Part shown: piece after piece, positions 27,555-28,814 of the stretch
How positions within the stretch are numbered: position 1 is the first letter of the stretch
Layout of the letters: each line of letters opens with the position of its first letter
DNA from: CAYLMM01 sp964384825
GTDB taxonomy: Bacteria > Krumholzibacteriota > Krumholzibacteriia > LZORAL124-64-63
Length of the DNA stretch: 28,814 nt
Direction: 5' to 3'
Assembly: GCA_964384825.1 (NCBI GenBank)
Contig: CAYLMM010000036.1
Span: forward strand, 1-28,814
The notes under the pieces: model-generated
Database searches by the model: none
What the model was told of the DNA's origin: nothing
The model's input: only the letters and a program-made list of their open reading frames with translations
Made by a program: the position numbers and the translations under genes

Positions 27555-27652
27555 GGGAGTGGATGGGTCCTGGTGGGCCCCGGGGACTTCAAATCCTTCA
27601 GTCGGGCGCGTCTACCGTCCGGGGTGGGTTCGATTCCCACACATTCCCGCCA
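27555..27652 (+). tRNA. selC: tRNA-Sec (selenocysteine, anticodon TCA)
   Basis: The gene is 98 nt with an encoded CCA. Several marks are specific to selenocysteine tRNA: an acceptor that can be drawn as 8 bp (GGGAGTGG against ACATTCCC, with one G-T pair and a G-A mismatch at the eighth position), a 6-bp D-stem with a 4-nt loop (GGGTCC-TGGT-GGGCCC), the anticodon loop CTTCAAA giving TCA at 27589-27591, and a long variable arm (CGGGCG/CGTCCG). The T-arm is GTGGG-TTCGATT-CCCAC and the discriminator is G. The layout matches E. coli selC. It reads UGA when SelB and a SECIS element are present; neither selA, selB nor selD is in this window. Confidence 0.94.
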
Positions 27653-27721
27653 ATCTGCATCTGTGGACCGGGAACGCGGCGGCAGGCCGCGTTCTTGCGA
27701 TGAGGGGGCCTCGGGAACGTC

Positions 27722-28621
27722 ATGGATTCGACGGCCCTGATCTTCAATCCCGCCGCGGGATCCTCCCGCCGGCGCTGCTCCGCCGACCGCGCGGCGCGAT
27801 TGCTGTCCGACGCCGGATTCTCGGTCGAACTGCTGGTCACCGGCGGTCCCGGCGACGCCGCGGCCCTGGCCGCCCGCGCCGCCGAACGCCATCCGGTGGT
27901 CGCCGCGATCGGCGGCGACGGCACCGTGAGCGAGGTCGCGCGCGGACTGCTCGGCACCCGGGCCTCGCTGGCGCTGCTGCCCGGCGGCAGCGGCAACGAT
28001 TTCGCCTGGGGCATGGGCATCGACACGCCGGAGCAGGGCGCCGCGGCCGCCGCCCGCCGCATGCCGCGGCGGGTGGATGTCGGCTTCTTCGACGACACGC
28101 CCTTCGTCAATTCGGTCGGCCTGCTGCTGAGCGCCGAGGTCTCGCTGCGCGCCGCTTCGGCGCCGCGCTTCCTGTCCGGCGCCCGCTACCTCGCGGCCGC
28201 CGCCGGAGGACTGCTGAGCCACCGGCCGACCCGGGCCCGCTGGCGGCTGGACCGGGGCGGCGTGCTGGACGGGGACTGGGCCCTGATCGAAGTGGGCAAC
28301 GGGCCGCGCTGCGGCGGGGGCTACCTGCTGACCCCGCGGGCGGATCCGGCCGACGGCCTGCTCGACTTCTGCCTTGCCCGGGCCATGAGCCGGTGGGATA
28401 TTCTGCGTCTGCTGCCCCGGAGCCTGTCCGGAAGCCATCTCGTCGACCCCCGCGTGCTGATGCCCCGCGCCGCGGCGGCCGAGGTGGAATTTTTCGCGCC
28501 CTTCGCGGTTCACGTCGACGGAGAAGCGCGACGGCTGCCGGCCGGCGCGCACGTTTTCCGGGTCGAACCCGGCGCGTTATCGGTCCTGGCCCCGCCGCCG
28601 CGGCGGCGGACGACAGCCTGA
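27722..28621 (+). CDS. Diacylglycerol kinase family lipid kinase
   Basis: The protein has 299 residues. The DAGK catalytic-domain motifs are NPAAGSSR (9-16), GGDGT (64-68) and PGGSGNDFA (87-95). The C-terminal YegS/LCB5-type domain contains VNSVGLLLSAEVS, EVGNGPRCGGGYLLTPRADPADGLLD and HVDGE. It phosphorylates a lipid or sphingoid-like substrate; which one cannot be told. The ATG at 27722 follows GGGAACGTC. The TGA stop is followed by AAGGAGG and another ATG, so a downstream gene was probably coupled to it. Confidence 0.9.
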   Translation: MDSTALIFNPAAGSSRRRCSADRAARLLSDAGFSVELLVTGGPGDAAALAARAAERHPVVAAIGGDGTVSEVARGLLGTRASLALLPGGSGNDFAWGMGIDTPEQGAAAAARRMPRRVDVGFFDDTPFVNSVGLLLSAEVSLRAASAPRFLSGARYLAAAAGGLLSHRPTRARWRLDRGGVLDGDWALIEVGNGPRCGGGYLLTPRADPADGLLDFCLARAMSRWDILRLLPRSLSGSHLVDPRVLMPRAAAAEVEFFAPFAVHVDGEARRLPAGAHVFRVEPGALSVLAPPPRRRTTA

Positions 28622-28630
28622 AGGAGGGCG

Positions 28631-28814
28631 ATGATCCGCCCGTGGACGATCATCCTGACGCTGATCAGCGGCGCGCTGGAGTCATCCAACGTCAACGTCG
28701 TCGACGGCATGGTCAACATGATTTCGCTGGCGCGCCAGTTCGACATGCAGATGAAACTGCTGCAGCACGCCGAAAACAACGACAGCAAGGCGGCCCAGCT
28801 GCTGAGCATGAGTT
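28631..28814 (+). CDS. Open frame matching only the C-terminus of flagellar FlgF, cut by window end
   Basis: 61 codons are visible from the ATG at 28631, with GGAGG 3 nt upstream. From about residue 13 the sequence is a FlgF C-terminus: GALESSNVNVVDGMV, then ISLARQFDMQMKLLQ, then a tail ending AAQLLSMS, which closely parallels the end of E. coli FlgF (ANQLLSMS). FlgF is the proximal rod protein of the flagellar basal body, about 250 residues long. The first 190 or so residues are missing: the frame is closed by the TGA of the kinase gene three codons before the ATG. Either this is a flgF remnant, or the native gene beginning MIRPWTIILTLI is joined here to foreign sequence. The frame is still open at the window edge. 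Confidence 0.6.
   Translation, partial: MIRPWTIILTLISGALESSNVNVVDGMVNMISLARQFDMQMKLLQHAENNDSKAAQLLSMS

Overview
This is a GC-rich bacterial chromosome segment, roughly 65-70% G+C by eye. It has dense coding, short operons on both strands and frequent GTG and TTG starts. The organism is Gram-negative: there is a Kdo transferase (waaA), a family 9 lipopolysaccharide glycosyltransferase, an outer-membrane barrel with calcium-binding repeats, and two lipoproteins. It also has a tRNA for selenocysteine. The gene mix (multihaem lipoprotein with a Gly-X-Y linker, M49 peptidase, DUF1844, PMM/PGM-type GlmM) fits a deep-branching group of the FCB type, such as Krumholzibacteriota or Eisenbacteria relatives. 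I cannot fix the phylum from sequence alone. Genes are cut at both window edges.

Layout. 1-2418 (+): 3' end of an M49 peptidase, then a nine-haem lipoprotein cytochrome. 2677-5729 (-): an M1 aminopeptidase preceded by a lipoprotein that looks like an inactive metalloprotease. 5833-7230 (+): queE and queC, for 7-deazaguanine (queuosine precursor) synthesis. 7311-7697 (-): a small cupin. 7931-9760 (+): a YgiQ-type radical SAM protein. 9761-10066: two long palindromes. 10067-11014 (-): a radical SAM/SPASM protein. 11089-13483 (-): waaA and a glycosyltransferase, for inner-core LPS. 13642-15905 (+): two overlapping CNNM/CorC-type transporter genes. 16021-17984 (+): a DUF1844 protein and a TSP3-repeat outer-membrane barrel. 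17981-19452 (-): a TrpF-like protein and MazG, translationally coupled. 19623-23398 (+): uvrA and galE. 23532-23700: tRNA-Phe and tRNA-Thr behind a strong promoter. 23798-26996 (+): a GlmM-type mutase and glmS, supplying amino sugar for peptidoglycan and LPS. 27070-27453: ridA. 27555-27652: selC. 27722-28621: a diacylglycerol-kinase-like lipid kinase. 28631-end: an open frame matching only the C-terminus of flagellar FlgF.

Most genes are housekeeping, with a clear envelope theme (GlmS, GlmM, GalE, WaaA, GT9, the barrel and the lipoproteins).

The most unusual structure is the convergent intergenic region 9761-10066. Two palindromes each have exactly 31-bp perfect arms and a 24-nt loop. The arms are unrelated or only weakly related between the two. 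The loops are the same sequence with one substitution, and each has the same orientation relative to the gene it follows. Outside the perfect arms, each palindrome continues as a decayed inverted copy of the 3' end of its neighbouring gene. I know of no named element with this design, and I treat it as the best candidate for something undescribed.
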